Shown here: positions 9,052-21,123 of the stretch, in pieces
Layout: each line of letters starts with the position of its first letter
Position numbering within the stretch: position 1 is the first letter of the stretch
NCBI RefSeq assembly: GCF_900167275.1
Contig: NZ_FUWX01000004.1
Span: 186,001-250,000 of the forward strand
Direction of reading: 5' to 3'
Length of the DNA stretch: 64,000 nucleotides
Source of the DNA: Cetobacterium ceti
Lineage (GTDB): Bacteria; Fusobacteriota; Fusobacteriia; Fusobacteriales; Fusobacteriaceae
Program-made: the position numbers and the translations under genes
Notes under the pieces: model-generated
Seen by the model: only the letters and a program-made list of their open reading frames with translations
Told to the model about the DNA's origin: nothing
Database searches by the model: none

Positions 9052-9699
9052 ATGGAAAGAAATAATAAGATTTCTAAAAAAATAATTGAGAGATTGACAA
9101 AGTACTTAAAATGTTTGGGAAATTTTTCTCCAGATGATTATATATCATCTGAGGAAATGGGTGGACTTTTAGGAGTTACAGCAGCTCAAATAAGAAAGGA
9201 TTTTTCTAATTTTATACCAGCATTTCAATATAATTTTGGAATTAGGGGAAAAGGATATCATGTAAAATCTTTAACTGAAGCATTAAGTCAAATCTTAGGA
9301 TTACATAAGGAAAATAATCTTATTATTGTGGGAGCAGGAAACTTAGGCGGAGCTATCTTACAAGAGGGTGGATTTATAAAAGATGGTTTCAATATAGTTG
9401 GAATTTTTGATATAGCTAAAAATAAAATAGGTAAAGAGTATAGAGGAATTAAAGTAAAAAGCGTATATGAAATAGAAAATCTTGTTAAAGATACGGAGGT
9501 TGATATAGCTGTAATTACAGAATGTAATCCTATAGCTCAAGAAATGGCTGATTTAGTTATAAATTCAGGGATAAAATCAATACTTAATTTTACTCCTATG
9601 GAATTAAAAGTTCCTAAAAATGTAGCTATTTCTCATATAGATATTAATAGTAAATTACAAGAACTTAATTATTGGAAGGAAAAGGTGAAAAATATATAA
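9052..9699 (+). CDS. rex: Redox-sensing transcriptional repressor Rex
   Basis: NADH/NAD+ sensor that represses fermentation and redox genes when NADH is low. The N-terminal winged helix (about 10-80) includes VTAAQIRKDFS as recognition segment. The Rossmann domain begins at IVGAGNLGGAIL and ends with the family-typical LNFTPMELKVP. Length is 215 residues. The start is supported by a GGGGGGAAT site. It lies one base from folD. In relatives Rex controls hydrogenase and fermentation genes, so the hydAB locus here is a reasonable target, but I saw no clear Rex palindrome in the visible part. Confidence 0.94.
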   Translation: MERNNKISKKIIERLTKYLKCLGNFSPDDYISSEEMGGLLGVTAAQIRKDFSNFIPAFQYNFGIRGKGYHVKSLTEALSQILGLHKENNLIIVGAGNLGGAILQEGGFIKDGFNIVGIFDIAKNKIGKEYRGIKVKSVYEIENLVKDTEVDIAVITECNPIAQEMADLVINSGIKSILNFTPMELKVPKNVAISHIDINSKLQELNYWKEKVKNI

Positions 9700-9700
9700 T

Positions 9701-10555
9701 ATGCAAATATTAGATGGAAAGCAAACTTCTCAAAAAATAAAAAATTTATTAAAAGAGGAGATTGAAAACATAAAAAAAGAGTATGGGGATGTTCCTGGTT
9801 TAGCCGTTGTTCAAGTGGGAGATAACCCAGCCTCAAGAGTATATGTGAATTCTAAGGTAAAGCAATGTTTAGAGATAGGAATTGAAAGTAAAAAGTATAT
9901 ATTAGAAGAAAATATAAAGGAAGAAGTTTTACTTGATTTAATTGAAGAGTTAAATAACGATGAAACAATAAATGGAATTTTAGTTCAACTTCCTTTACCA
10001 AAGCACATAAATGAGGAAAAAGTGATAAATAGAATTTCCTTGGAAAAAGATGTAGATGGATTTAAGGCTGAGAATTTAGGAAAAGTTTTATTGGGAGATA
10101 AAAGTGCCTTTGTTTCTTGTACACCTTTAGGGATTTTAACATTGATGAAAGAATATAAACTATCTTTAGAGGGGAAAGATGTTGTAATAGTAGGTAGGAG
10201 TAATATCGTGGGTAAACCTATGGCAGCATTATTAATAAACGAAGGGGCAACAGTTACTATTTGTCATAGTAGAACAAAAAATTTAGAAGAAAAAACAGCA
10301 AAAGCTGATATACTAATAGTAGCAGTAGGTAAGAGAAAGTTAATAACGAAAGACATGATAAGAGAAAATTCAGTAGTAATAGATGTGGGAATAAACAGGG
10401 ATGAAAATGGAAAGTTAGCAGGAGATGTAGACTTTGATAATGTAAAAGAAAAAACTTCTTATATAACTCCAGTACCTGGTGGGGTAGGTCCTATGACTAT
10501 AAGTATGCTATTGAAAAATACACTTATATCATTTAAAAGAAAAAAAGGAATTTAA
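9701..10555 (+). CDS. folD: Bifunctional methylenetetrahydrofolate dehydrogenase/cyclohydrolase
   Basis: Converts 5,10-methylene-THF to 10-formyl-THF in two steps, with NADP(H). Visible motifs: RVYVNSKVKQC with the catalytic Tyr and Lys, VQLPLPKHINEEKV, the CTPLGIL loop, the GRSNIVGKP nucleotide loop and PVPGGVGPMT at the C-terminal end. The 284-residue length is standard. It starts one base after rex stops, and there is no separate promoter. Its product feeds fmt upstream and purine synthesis. Confidence 0.96.
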   Translation: MQILDGKQTSQKIKNLLKEEIENIKKEYGDVPGLAVVQVGDNPASRVYVNSKVKQCLEIGIESKKYILEENIKEEVLLDLIEELNNDETINGILVQLPLPKHINEEKVINRISLEKDVDGFKAENLGKVLLGDKSAFVSCTPLGILTLMKEYKLSLEGKDVVIVGRSNIVGKPMAALLINEGATVTICHSRTKNLEEKTAKADILIVAVGKRKLITKDMIRENSVVIDVGINRDENGKLAGDVDFDNVKEKTSYITPVPGGVGPMTISMLLKNTLISFKRKKGI

Positions 10556-10576
10556 AAAGTAGAGGGAGTAAGGGAA

Positions 10577-11026
10577 ATGGAGAAAAAGGAAAAAAGAGAA
10601 TACTACATTGTGGACAAACGTATATTACCAAATTCAATTCAAAGTGTTATAAAGGTTAATGACTTAGTACAAAAAGAAAGAATATCTAAGTATGAAGCTA
10701 TAAAAAAAGTGGGGATTAGTAGAAGTACTTATTATAAATATAAGGATTTTATAAAACCATTTTTTGAAGGTGGAAAGGATAAAGTATTTAGCGTACATTT
10801 ATCTTTAGTAGATGAGCCAGGAATATTAGCTAGGGTATTAGATATAGTTGCAGAGGAAAATATGAATATTTTAACTATAGTGCAAAATATTGCCATAGAT
10901 GGAATAGGAAGAGCAACAATTTCTGTACAAACTACAGAAAACTTATTAAGAAGAATAGAAGGTATGTTAGAAAAAATAAGCCAATTATATGGTGTTAAGG
11001 AACTAAGGGTAATTGGTAGTAACTAA
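10577..11026 (+). CDS. ACT domain protein, UPF0735/PheB family
   Basis: A 149-residue protein with an N-terminal helix-turn-helix-like segment (about 10-60, SKYEAIKKVGISRSTYYKYK) and a C-terminal ACT domain (about 70-145, SLVDEPGILARVLDIVAE). ACT domains bind amino acids. The layout matches the UPF0735/PheB family, named from its place near phenylalanine genes in Bacillus; its biochemical role is not settled. The HTH-like part suggests a regulator, which is inference. It lies between folD and accB in the same run of genes. Confidence 0.85.
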   Translation: MEKKEKREYYIVDKRILPNSIQSVIKVNDLVQKERISKYEAIKKVGISRSTYYKYKDFIKPFFEGGKDKVFSVHLSLVDEPGILARVLDIVAEENMNILTIVQNIAIDGIGRATISVQTTENLLRRIEGMLEKISQLYGVKELRVIGSN

Positions 11027-11041
11027 ATTTTAGGAGGAAAC

Positions 11042-11500
11042 ATGAAAATAGATATTAATCTTATTGAAAACTTAGCTGAAAATATAGATAAGTATGGATT
11101 AAGTGAAATAACAATGGAAAATGAAGATACAAAAATAACTTTAAAAAGAGAGAAAACTATAACAACAACAGTTGCAGCTAAATCAGTTGTTATGGAGACA
11201 GCTCCAATTTTAGAAGAAATCGTATCTGAAGTTGTTTCTGAAGAAACAGTAAATGAAGATGAAAATTTAGAAGCGGTTGTATCTCCAATGGTAGGAACTT
11301 TTTATGCCTCTCCAAGTCCTGATTCAGATGCCTTTGTAAAGGTAGGACAAGATATAGAAGTAGGAGATACTTTATGTATAGTTGAAGCTATGAAACTTAT
11401 GAATGAGGTTAAATCTACTGTAAAGGGAAAAGTTGCTAAGATATTAGTTAAAGATGGACAAAATATAAAAAAGGGAGATAAGTTATTCCTTGTAAAATAA
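11042..11500 (+). CDS. accB: Biotin carboxyl carrier protein of acetyl-CoA carboxylase
   Basis: Carries carboxybiotin between the biotin carboxylase and carboxyltransferase of acetyl-CoA carboxylase. The N-terminal 35 residues (LIENLAENIDKYGLSEI) are AccB-type rather than the Pro/Ala-rich linker of decarboxylase subunits. A variable linker follows, then the biotinyl domain with the biotin lysine in VEAMKLMNEV. Length is 152 residues. The usual neighbour accC is absent: the next thing is a terminator. A role in another biotin enzyme is possible but less likely given the N-terminus. Confidence 0.9.
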   Translation: MKIDINLIENLAENIDKYGLSEITMENEDTKITLKREKTITTTVAAKSVVMETAPILEEIVSEVVSEETVNEDENLEAVVSPMVGTFYASPSPDSDAFVKVGQDIEVGDTLCIVEAMKLMNEVKSTVKGKVAKILVKDGQNIKKGDKLFLVK

Positions 11501-11506
11501 TGCATG

Positions 11507-11537
11507 TGGTCAAGATTTTGTCTTGACCATTTTTTTA
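11507..11537 (+). terminator. Rho-independent terminator after accB
   Basis: Perfect 9-bp stem TGGTCAAGA/TCTTGACCA with a 5-nt loop, followed by eight T residues. Confidence 0.92.
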
Positions 11538-11590
11538 TAAAAGAAATTTTAATTTACTTAGTATATTTTAGTAGAGACTTTGCACTTAAG

Positions 11591-11619
11591 TTGTATTTTA
11601 GAAGAAACTGTGTTAAAAT
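11591..11619 (+). promoter_or_regulatory. Candidate promoter for the CBS-protein operon
   Basis: TTGTAT at 11591-11596, 17-base spacer, TAAAAT at 11614-11619. The -35 is only a half match; its position just after the accB terminator supports it. Confidence 0.4.
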
Positions 11620-11642
11620 TAAAATTAAATCGGGGGTATAAA

Positions 11643-12086
11643 ATGAAAACTTTAAAAGACGTTATGAATGAAAAAGTTGTGACAATAGAAAAGGACACAA
11701 CTTTTGATAAAATAGTTGCTATAATGAAGGAAGAAGGAATAGGGAAAGTTCCTGTAATTGATAATGGTAAAGTAATTGGTGTTGTAACAAGGGAGGATAT
11801 CCTTGTTAAACAGGAAAAAGCTCCGATGCCACCAGTAATAGCTTTTTGGGAAGTTATGTTTACATTACCTAATACAAAGGAGTTCCAACAAAGATTGAAA
11901 AAATTTGCTTCTTTTAAGGCTTCGGATATAATGTCAGAGGAATTTATCATTGGAAAACCTGAAGATGATTTAGAGGAAATGGTAACTAAAATGTTAGAGG
12001 ATAATCATCATTATATATTGATTATTGTAGAGGATGAATTAATGGGAATTGTTACCAAAAGTGATTTAATAAAAAATTTATATTAA
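11643..12086 (+). CDS. CBS-domain pair protein
   Basis: A 147-residue protein made of two CBS motifs. The first (about 1-60) runs LKDVMNEKVVTIEKDTTF to GVVTREDIL; the second (about 90-147) runs ASDIMSEEFIIG to GIVTKSDLI. Stand-alone CBS pairs bind adenosine nucleotides and act as energy or ligand sensors; the partner here is unknown. I start at ATG 11643, preceded by CGGGGG, because the longer frame from TTG 11580 has no ribosome site and would run through the promoter. The CorC-type gene downstream also carries a CBS pair, which may hint at related roles. Confidence 0.87.
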   Translation: MKTLKDVMNEKVVTIEKDTTFDKIVAIMKEEGIGKVPVIDNGKVIGVVTREDILVKQEKAPMPPVIAFWEVMFTLPNTKEFQQRLKKFASFKASDIMSEEFIIGKPEDDLEEMVTKMLEDNHHYILIIVEDELMGIVTKSDLIKNLY

Positions 12087-12108
12087 TTAAGGAAGGTGTA
12101 TTTAAGAA

Positions 12109-13392
12109 TTGGACACGTATCAGGATATTATCTTGTTGATACTATTAATTGTTTTATCTGGATTTTTTTCGGCTTCGGAAACAGCTTTAACAGCTTTTAA
12201 AAGTACTGAATTAGAAGAGGTAGAGGACGAATCTCCTAAGAGAGGAAAACTTTTAAGAGGATGGTTAAGAAGACCTAATGAGATGTTAACTGGAATTTTG
12301 TTAGGGAATAATATTGTAAATATTTTATCTTCATCTATAGCTACAGCAGTTACTTTTAAAGTGATGGGAAATTCTCCTAAGGCTATTGCTACTGTTACTA
12401 TAGCTATGACAATTATTATATTAATATTTGGAGAAATAACGCCTAAAATTATAGCTAAAAATCAAGCTAGTAAAATTTCTAGGATAGTTATTGTTCCTAT
12501 TTATATTTTAAGTTATATTGCAAAACCCTTTATTAAAATTTTAATGGGAGTTTCTATTTTAATTGGAAGAATATTAGGTGTAGAAATAAAAGATGAAAAT
12601 ATAATGATTACAGAGGAGGATATTATATCCTTTGTAAATATAGGTAAAGAGGAGGGAATCATTGAAGAGCAAGAGCAGGAAATGATTCATTCTATAGTTG
12701 GTTTTGGGGAAACTACAGCAAAGGAAGTTATGACTCCAAGAACATCTATGTATGCCGTAGAAGGAAATAAAACAATAGATGATATTTGGGATGATATGTT
12801 AGAAATGGGATTTTCAAGAATACCTGTTTATGATGACACCATTGACAATATTATAGGGATTTTATATATAAAAGATATTTTAACATATTTAAAAGAGGGA
12901 AAAGTAAATACTAAAGTAAAAGCTATAGTTAGAAAACCTTATTTTGTTCCAGAAACAAAGTGCATTACTGAAATTTTAGGTGAATTTAAAAGTAAAAAAG
13001 TTCATATTGCCATGGTTTTAGATGAATATGGTGGAATAGGCGGAGTTCTTACAATTGAAGATTTAATAGAAGAAATTGTAGGAGATATAAGAGATGAATA
13101 TGATACAGAAGATGAGGAAAGTATTCATGAAGTGGATGGAAATAAATACGAAATAGATGCTATGTTAGATATAGAAACTATTAACAAAGAATTAGGTATA
13201 AATTTACCAGAATCTGAGGATTACGAATCCTTAGGAGGTCTTATTATAACAGAACTAGGAAGAGTTGCATCTGTTGGAGATGAAGTTATTTTAGATGGAT
13301 TAAAATTAAAAGTTTTAGAACTGAATAAAATGAGAGTATCAAAGGTTCTAATTGAAAAGGAGAATAAAGAAGAACAATGGGAAAAAGAATAA
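12109..13392 (+). CDS. CNNM/CorC family membrane protein (DUF21-CBS-CorC)
   Basis: Integral membrane protein of the hemolysin C/CorC/CNNM family, linked to Mg2+ or other divalent cation export; the old 'hemolysin' name is not evidence of a toxin. An N-terminal DUF21 domain (about 1-190) has three to four transmembrane helices and the GFFSASETALTA start. A CBS pair (about 205-330) follows, with VMTPRTSMYAV and DEYGGIGGVLTIEDL, then a CorC/HlyC C-terminal domain (about 345-420). The start is a TTG at 12109 with GGAAGGTG well placed and no ATG nearby. The stop overlaps the next gene by 16 bases. Confidence 0.9.
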   Translation: MDTYQDIILLILLIVLSGFFSASETALTAFKSTELEEVEDESPKRGKLLRGWLRRPNEMLTGILLGNNIVNILSSSIATAVTFKVMGNSPKAIATVTIAMTIIILIFGEITPKIIAKNQASKISRIVIVPIYILSYIAKPFIKILMGVSILIGRILGVEIKDENIMITEEDIISFVNIGKEEGIIEEQEQEMIHSIVGFGETTAKEVMTPRTSMYAVEGNKTIDDIWDDMLEMGFSRIPVYDDTIDNIIGILYIKDILTYLKEGKVNTKVKAIVRKPYFVPETKCITEILGEFKSKKVHIAMVLDEYGGIGGVLTIEDLIEEIVGDIRDEYDTEDEESIHEVDGNKYEIDAMLDIETINKELGINLPESEDYESLGGLIITELGRVASVGDEVILDGLKLKVLELNKMRVSKVLIEKENKEEQWEKE

Positions 13393-14027
13393 AATCCTAT
13401 TTTTACGGGGGATTAATATCATTATTACCGGTTATACTGACCCTTTATATATTTGGATGGATATTTAATTTATTTATATCTCTTTTAAAGAATTCCTTTG
13501 TAACTACGTCTATTAGAGATATGTTTTTGTACTTTGGGAAAACTCATGATTTAGTTCACTATGTGGACTGGATCATATATATATTATCAGCTTTAACAAT
13601 GATAATATTAATAACTCTTGTAGGATATACAATGAGAATAATATTATTTGCAAAAATAGCTCAATTTCTAAAGACACTTTTTACAAGAATACCTTTAGTT
13701 AAACATATTTATAGTACCATAAGTCAAATTGTATCTATGTTTTCTTCTGATAAAGGAAAAACATATCAAAGAGTAGTTTTATTAGAATATCCTAGAAAAG
13801 GTGTTTATAGTTTAGGATTTTTAACATCTGAAACAAATCCTTTAATAGGAGAGGTTTGTAAAATAAAAGATGTATATAATGTATTTATACCTACTTCTCC
13901 TAACCCAACATCTGGAATGTTTGTTATGGTTCCAAAGGAAGAAGTAAAATTACTAGATATGAAAATAGATGATGCTATAAAACTTATAATCTCAGGAGGG
14001 GTAATACTTCCAGAAAAAAGGAGTTAA
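13377..14027 (+). CDS. DUF502 family membrane protein
   Basis: A 216-residue protein with two transmembrane helices (about residues 10-32 and 62-92), followed by a soluble domain with TRIPLVKHIYSTISQI and VFIPTSPNPTSGMF, both hallmarks of DUF502. The molecular function of the family is not established. It starts inside the end of the CorC-type gene (16-base overlap) and stops 2 bases before the TPR lipoprotein, so the three are made together. Confidence 0.88.
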   Translation: MGKRIKSYFYGGLISLLPVILTLYIFGWIFNLFISLLKNSFVTTSIRDMFLYFGKTHDLVHYVDWIIYILSALTMIILITLVGYTMRIILFAKIAQFLKTLFTRIPLVKHIYSTISQIVSMFSSDKGKTYQRVVLLEYPRKGVYSLGFLTSETNPLIGEVCKIKDVYNVFIPTSPNPTSGMFVMVPKEEVKLLDMKIDDAIKLIISGGVILPEKRS

Positions 14028-14029
14028 TA

Positions 14030-14881
14030 GTGAAAAGAAAGAAAAGTGTATATATTTTACTGATATTTCTTTCTGCTTGTAGTAATAATAATAAAATTAA
14101 TAATGAAAAATATCTTCTTGTTAGAGGGATAAATGCAAGATTAAATAATGAAAAAATAAAAGCATTATCTCTTTATAAAAAAGCTTTAGCAGTGGATGAA
14201 AATAATATATTTCTTTTACACGAAATAGCTATATTAGAATATGAAAATAAAAATTATATAGTTGCTAGAGATATATATAAGAAAATATTAAAAGTGAATA
14301 AAGATGACGAAATTGCAATAGTTAATCTAGGATTAATAGCTTATAAAAATAACCAATATAAAGAATGTATTTTTTATCTTGAAAAAGTTAAAAATTATAA
14401 ATATTTATTTACACTTTATAAAGTATTAGGAATTTCCTATTATAAAATTGGAAATATTGATAAAGCCTCTAGAAATTTATATGAGGCTTTTCTTTATATA
14501 AAGGAATATGATGAAGAGTATTTTGCTATATATACTAAGATATTAATAGATAAAAATGATAAAGATGGACTTTATTATTTTTTGAAAAAAGGTTATAATA
14601 AATACCTAGCAAATAAAAATTTTAATATTTTATATTCGGATATTTTATGTGAGTTTTTAAAAAAACCTAAGGAAGCCGAAAAAATATTAAGAATATACTT
14701 AATAAATATACAGATAGATAATGATATTTTATTAAAATTATGTGAGATTTATATAAAAAATAATGATTATATAAGAGGAAAAATTATTTTTCAAATGATT
14801 TATCCCGAAGAAAGTGAAAAATATCAAAAAATAAAAAAAGAGCTAGAAACTGTTCATATAGAAAATTTCGAGGAGGAATAA
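14030..14881 (+). CDS. TPR-repeat lipoprotein, function unknown
   Basis: A 283-residue lipoprotein. The N-terminus has a basic start, a hydrophobic core and a lipobox LSAC, with cysteine 17 as the acylated residue. The remainder is helical repeats of TPR type ([38 protein letters not shown], and several more degenerate units), which usually hold protein partners. GTG start at 14030. Its stop and the ATG of apt share one base. The envelope localisation is clear; the role is unknown, and its neighbours (DUF502, apt) do not point to one. Confidence 0.82.
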   Translation: MKRKKSVYILLIFLSACSNNNKINNEKYLLVRGINARLNNEKIKALSLYKKALAVDENNIFLLHEIAILEYENKNYIVARDIYKKILKVNKDDEIAIVNLGLIAYKNNQYKECIFYLEKVKNYKYLFTLYKVLGISYYKIGNIDKASRNLYEAFLYIKEYDEEYFAIYTKILIDKNDKDGLYYFLKKGYNKYLANKNFNILYSDILCEFLKKPKEAEKILRIYLINIQIDNDILLKLCEIYIKNNDYIRGKIIFQMIYPEESEKYQKIKKELETVHIENFEEE

Positions 14882-15393
14882 TGGATTTAAAAAAGTATGT
14901 TGCATTAGTTGAAGACTATCCAAAGGAGGGAATTAAATTTAGAGATATAACACCTCTAATGAATGATGGTGCTGCTTATAAATTTGCAACTGATAAAGTG
15001 GTTGAATTTGCTAAGGAACAAGATATTGACATAGTAGTTGGTCCAGAAGCAAGAGGATTTATATTTGGATGTCCTGTATCATATGCTTTAGGTGTAGGAT
15101 TTGCTCCAGTAAGAAAACCAGGAAAATTACCAAGAGAAGTAATTGAATATGCATATGATTTAGAGTATGGATCAAATGTATTAACTATGCATAGAGATGC
15201 TATAAAACCAGGTCAAAGAGTTTTAATAGTTGATGATTTATTAGCAACAGGAGGAACTGTTGAAGCAACTGTAAAATTAATTGAAGAATTAGGTGGAGTT
15301 GTTGCAGGATTAGCTTTTTTAATTGAATTAGAAGAGTTAAAAGGAATAGATAAATTAAAGGGATACCCTGTATTAACACTAATGAAATATTAA
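14881..15393 (+). CDS. apt: Adenine phosphoribosyltransferase
   Basis: Purine salvage enzyme: adenine + PRPP to AMP + PPi. The PRPP-binding motif [13 protein letters not shown] is intact (about 117-129) and [10 protein letters not shown] marks the base-binding loop. Length is 170 residues, as usual. The start shares a base with the stop of the lipoprotein gene, with GAGGAAT as ribosome site. It sits next to rel, a pairing seen in many bacteria that links purine salvage with (p)ppGpp. Confidence 0.96.
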   Translation: MDLKKYVALVEDYPKEGIKFRDITPLMNDGAAYKFATDKVVEFAKEQDIDIVVGPEARGFIFGCPVSYALGVGFAPVRKPGKLPREVIEYAYDLEYGSNVLTMHRDAIKPGQRVLIVDDLLATGGTVEATVKLIEELGGVVAGLAFLIELEELKGIDKLKGYPVLTLMKY

Positions 15394-15398
15394 TGAGA

Positions 15399-15424
15399 AA
15401 GGCGACACTTTTGTGTCGCCTTAA
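15399..15424 (+). terminator. Stem-loop after apt, probable terminator
   Basis: Perfect GC-rich stem GGCGACAC/GTGTCGCC with a TTTT loop, extended by two A-T pairs. The T-tract that follows is short (TTAAAA), so termination may be partial and allow read-through to rel. Confidence 0.6.
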
Positions 15425-15452
15425 AATTAACTGAGTTAAAGAGAGGTTTAGT

Positions 15453-18807
<3,355 letters not shown>

Positions 18808-18810
18808 AAA

Positions 18811-18842
18811 AGGGAAGCAGAATCTGCTTCGCCTTTTTTTTT
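18811..18842. terminator. Bidirectional terminator between tgt and fplA
   Basis: Stem GAAGCAG/CTGCTTC with a 3-nt loop, flanked by A-rich DNA on the left and nine T residues on the right. It can serve tgt on the plus strand and the converging fplA operon on the minus strand. Confidence 0.85.
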
Positions 18843-18843
18843 A

Positions 18844-21123
18844 CTAATCAAAAGTATATCCAATACTAAGTTGAGCTAGAACTTCACCATCGGCTTTACT
18901 TTTAGCTAGGGAAAATTCAATAGGACCAATAAGACTACCATAACCAATTCCTACTCCATAACCTTGATGATAACTTTGCCACATGGAGTTATTTTCAATT
19001 TCAGTTTCAATACTAGGCTCTTCATAGGTAGCAATATTCCATTTACCAAATAGATATAAATTATCTAAAAGCTCATATTGAAGACCAAGAGATCCTCCTA
19101 ATAAAGATTTTAATAATTTTTGTTGGAAATAATAACCATCAAAGGCAAAAGTTCTATTTGAAATATTATTTCGAGCTCCACCAAGTTTAATATATTTATC
19201 AATTAGAATATCATCTCCATTAACAGCTGCTCCAAAAATAGTTGAAGTTAAACTTAATCTATCTGTAATAGGGATATAACCTTCTAAAAGATAGGCTGGT
19301 GTAGAGAAATTTAGATTGTCTTCTCCTAAATTTCCTCCCCAATTATATTCAATATGTCCTTTAGTTCCCTTGGTAGGATAAATATTAGAATTTGTTTTAT
19401 CCCAACTCAAATGTAAGAAAACATTTCCATAACTTTTAGAATAACTTAAACTTTCAGCAGCATGAGATCCAACTTCTTGTTTTAGCTCAGAGTAATTCAT
19501 AGATAATCCGTAGGATATTAAGAGCTTATTATCATATTGAGTTAATAAACCAGTTTTCACATAAAAAGTTTCATTTTTATATTCACTAAGTTTTTCTTTT
19601 TTATTATATAAATTAAATGGAGATTCTTGGTAAGCAAGATCAAATAAAATACCAATTTTATTTGATACACCATAATAAAAGAAATTATTCAATTTCAATC
19701 CTAAATAATCACCAAAAGTTCCTTCAATTGTAGAAAGGCTACCATATTTTCCTGCACGGTTTATATCTGTACCTACAGAAAAAGTGGTTCCATATCCTGT
19801 TTGATAATTAAATCCTACTCCTACTGTATTTGATGGAGCTTCTTGAATATCTAAATAAAGAGTTCCATTTTCGAGTGTATAATAAACCTTATCAATAAAA
19901 TTAAATCCATAAAGTTTTAAAATTAGATTTTGTAAAGTGCTTAAAGTAATTTCTTTATTTAAATAATTTTCGAAAATACTTTTAATAATATATTTATGAT
20001 CACTATTTTTATTATTTATAACTACTTTATTAATAATTAAGGTTTTTTGATAGTTTTCTTTAAGAGGATGTTTAACTTTAACTTTTCTTATGGGAAAAGC
20101 CAAAATCTTTTTCATTTCTCTTTCAGCAGCAACTTCTCCTGCTTGGGTAATTTCTTTATATTTAGATAAATCTGTAGATTTATATTTTGAAACATTAGGT
20201 GCAATTAAAATAGTTGCTAATTTTCTTTGGGCAGGTGTTGAAGCAGCACTTTGGATTGCTAAAATTTGATCCATAGTGCTAATGATATTGTATTCAGCCT
20301 TAGGTTTAACATTGGCTCCTACATCAACTCCGATTATAATATCAGGCTTAAATTCTAATGCGTCTTCAACAGGAAAATTTCTAGAAACTAGGCCATCAAC
20401 ATAGTAGTTTTTTCCAATTTTAACAGGATCAAAAATAGTAGGAATAGCCATACTAGCTGTAACTACCTTAGCAAGATCACCGTGGGAAAATGAGTGAGGT
20501 TTTCCTGTATCTAAATTTGTAGCAATTATTCGAAGTGGAATAGGTAATTTATTAAAATTATTAATTCCATCCACATTATGTAAAAGTTTTTTTAAATATA
20601 AATAAGTTCTTTGGCTGTTACGTAAACTCTTAGGTAAAGAAAAATTAAAATCCCCATCATATTTTAAAGATAATCCATAATCTTCAGAAATAGCCTTTTG
20701 GTCAAGGGGAATATCCTCTCTATTGGGATTATCTTCAAAGGATTTTTCCCAATTAACATTTGATAAAATAGATTCAATTTGATCTGGAGAATATCCAGCA
20801 GAGTATAGGGCAGCAACTATGGCTCCCATACTAGAACCAGTAATAGAATCAATTTTTATATGATTTTTTTCTAGAGCTTTTAAAACTCCAATATGAGCAA
20901 AACCTTTAGCTCCTCCACCACTTAAAACAAGGGCTACAGAGGGAGCTTTTTTAGCTTTCTTTAAATTTTCAATTTTTTGTTTCTTTAAAAGAGAAATTTT
21001 ATTCTCTAATAGGGAAATTTTCTGTTGTAATTTCTTTATTTCAATATCTTCCTTAGTTAAGGATTCGCTGTATATAAAGGAATTAAAAAGGAAAAAAGAA
21101 AGAACAAGTAAATATTTAAGCAT
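18844..21123 (-). CDS. fplA: Type Vd autotransporter phospholipase, FplA-like patatin
   Basis: Surface-exposed patatin-family lipase carried by its own outer-membrane barrel. A signal peptide (1-20) is followed by a short coiled coil (about 27-58). The patatin domain has oxyanion loop SGGGAKGF (68-75), nucleophile motif GSSMG with Ser98, and DG with Asp243. Then comes a POTRA-like segment (about 345-430) and a 16-strand-type barrel ending in aromatic residues (LSIGYTFD). Length and the S98/D243 numbering match FplA of Fusobacterium nucleatum, a class A1 phospholipase reported to bind host phosphoinositides (established knowledge). Whether it is cleaved from its barrel here is unknown. Its start shares one base with the aroA stop. 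Confidence 0.93.
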   Translation of the reverse strand: MLKYLLVLSFFLFNSFIYSESLTKEDIEIKKLQQKISLLENKISLLKKQKIENLKKAKKAPSVALVLSGGGAKGFAHIGVLKALEKNHIKIDSITGSSMGAIVAALYSAGYSPDQIESILSNVNWEKSFEDNPNREDIPLDQKAISEDYGLSLKYDGDFNFSLPKSLRNSQRTYLYLKKLLHNVDGINNFNKLPIPLRIIATNLDTGKPHSFSHGDLAKVVTASMAIPTIFDPVKIGKNYYVDGLVSRNFPVEDALEFKPDIIIGVDVGANVKPKAEYNIISTMDQILAIQSAASTPAQRKLATILIAPNVSKYKSTDLSKYKEITQAGEVAAEREMKKILAFPIRKVKVKHPLKENYQKTLIINKVVINNKNSDHKYIIKSIFENYLNKEITLSTLQNLILKLYGFNFIDKVYYTLENGTLYLDIQEAPSNTVGVGFNYQTGYGTTFSVGTDINRAGKYGSLSTIEGTFGDYLGLKLNNFFYYGVSNKIGILFDLAYQESPFNLYNKKEKLSEYKNETFYVKTGLLTQYDNKLLISYGLSMNYSELKQEVGSHAAESLSYSKSYGNVFLHLSWDKTNSNIYPTKGTKGHIEYNWGGNLGEDNLNFSTPAYLLEGYIPITDRLSLTSTIFGAAVNGDDILIDKYIKLGGARNNISNRTFAFDGYYFQQKLLKSLLGGSLGLQYELLDNLYLFGKWNIATYEEPSIETEIENNSMWQSYHQGYGVGIGYGSLIGPIEFSLAKSKADGEVLAQLSIGYTFD

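Noticed and set aside
11580-11642. Upstream TTG start of the CBS protein at 11580
   Set aside because: It covers the likely promoter and precedes a well-placed GGGGG site for ATG 11643.
12109-13392. Hemolysin, from the HlyC-type name of the family
   Set aside because: The domain order DUF21-CBS-CorC is that of cation-transport proteins; no toxin features are seen.
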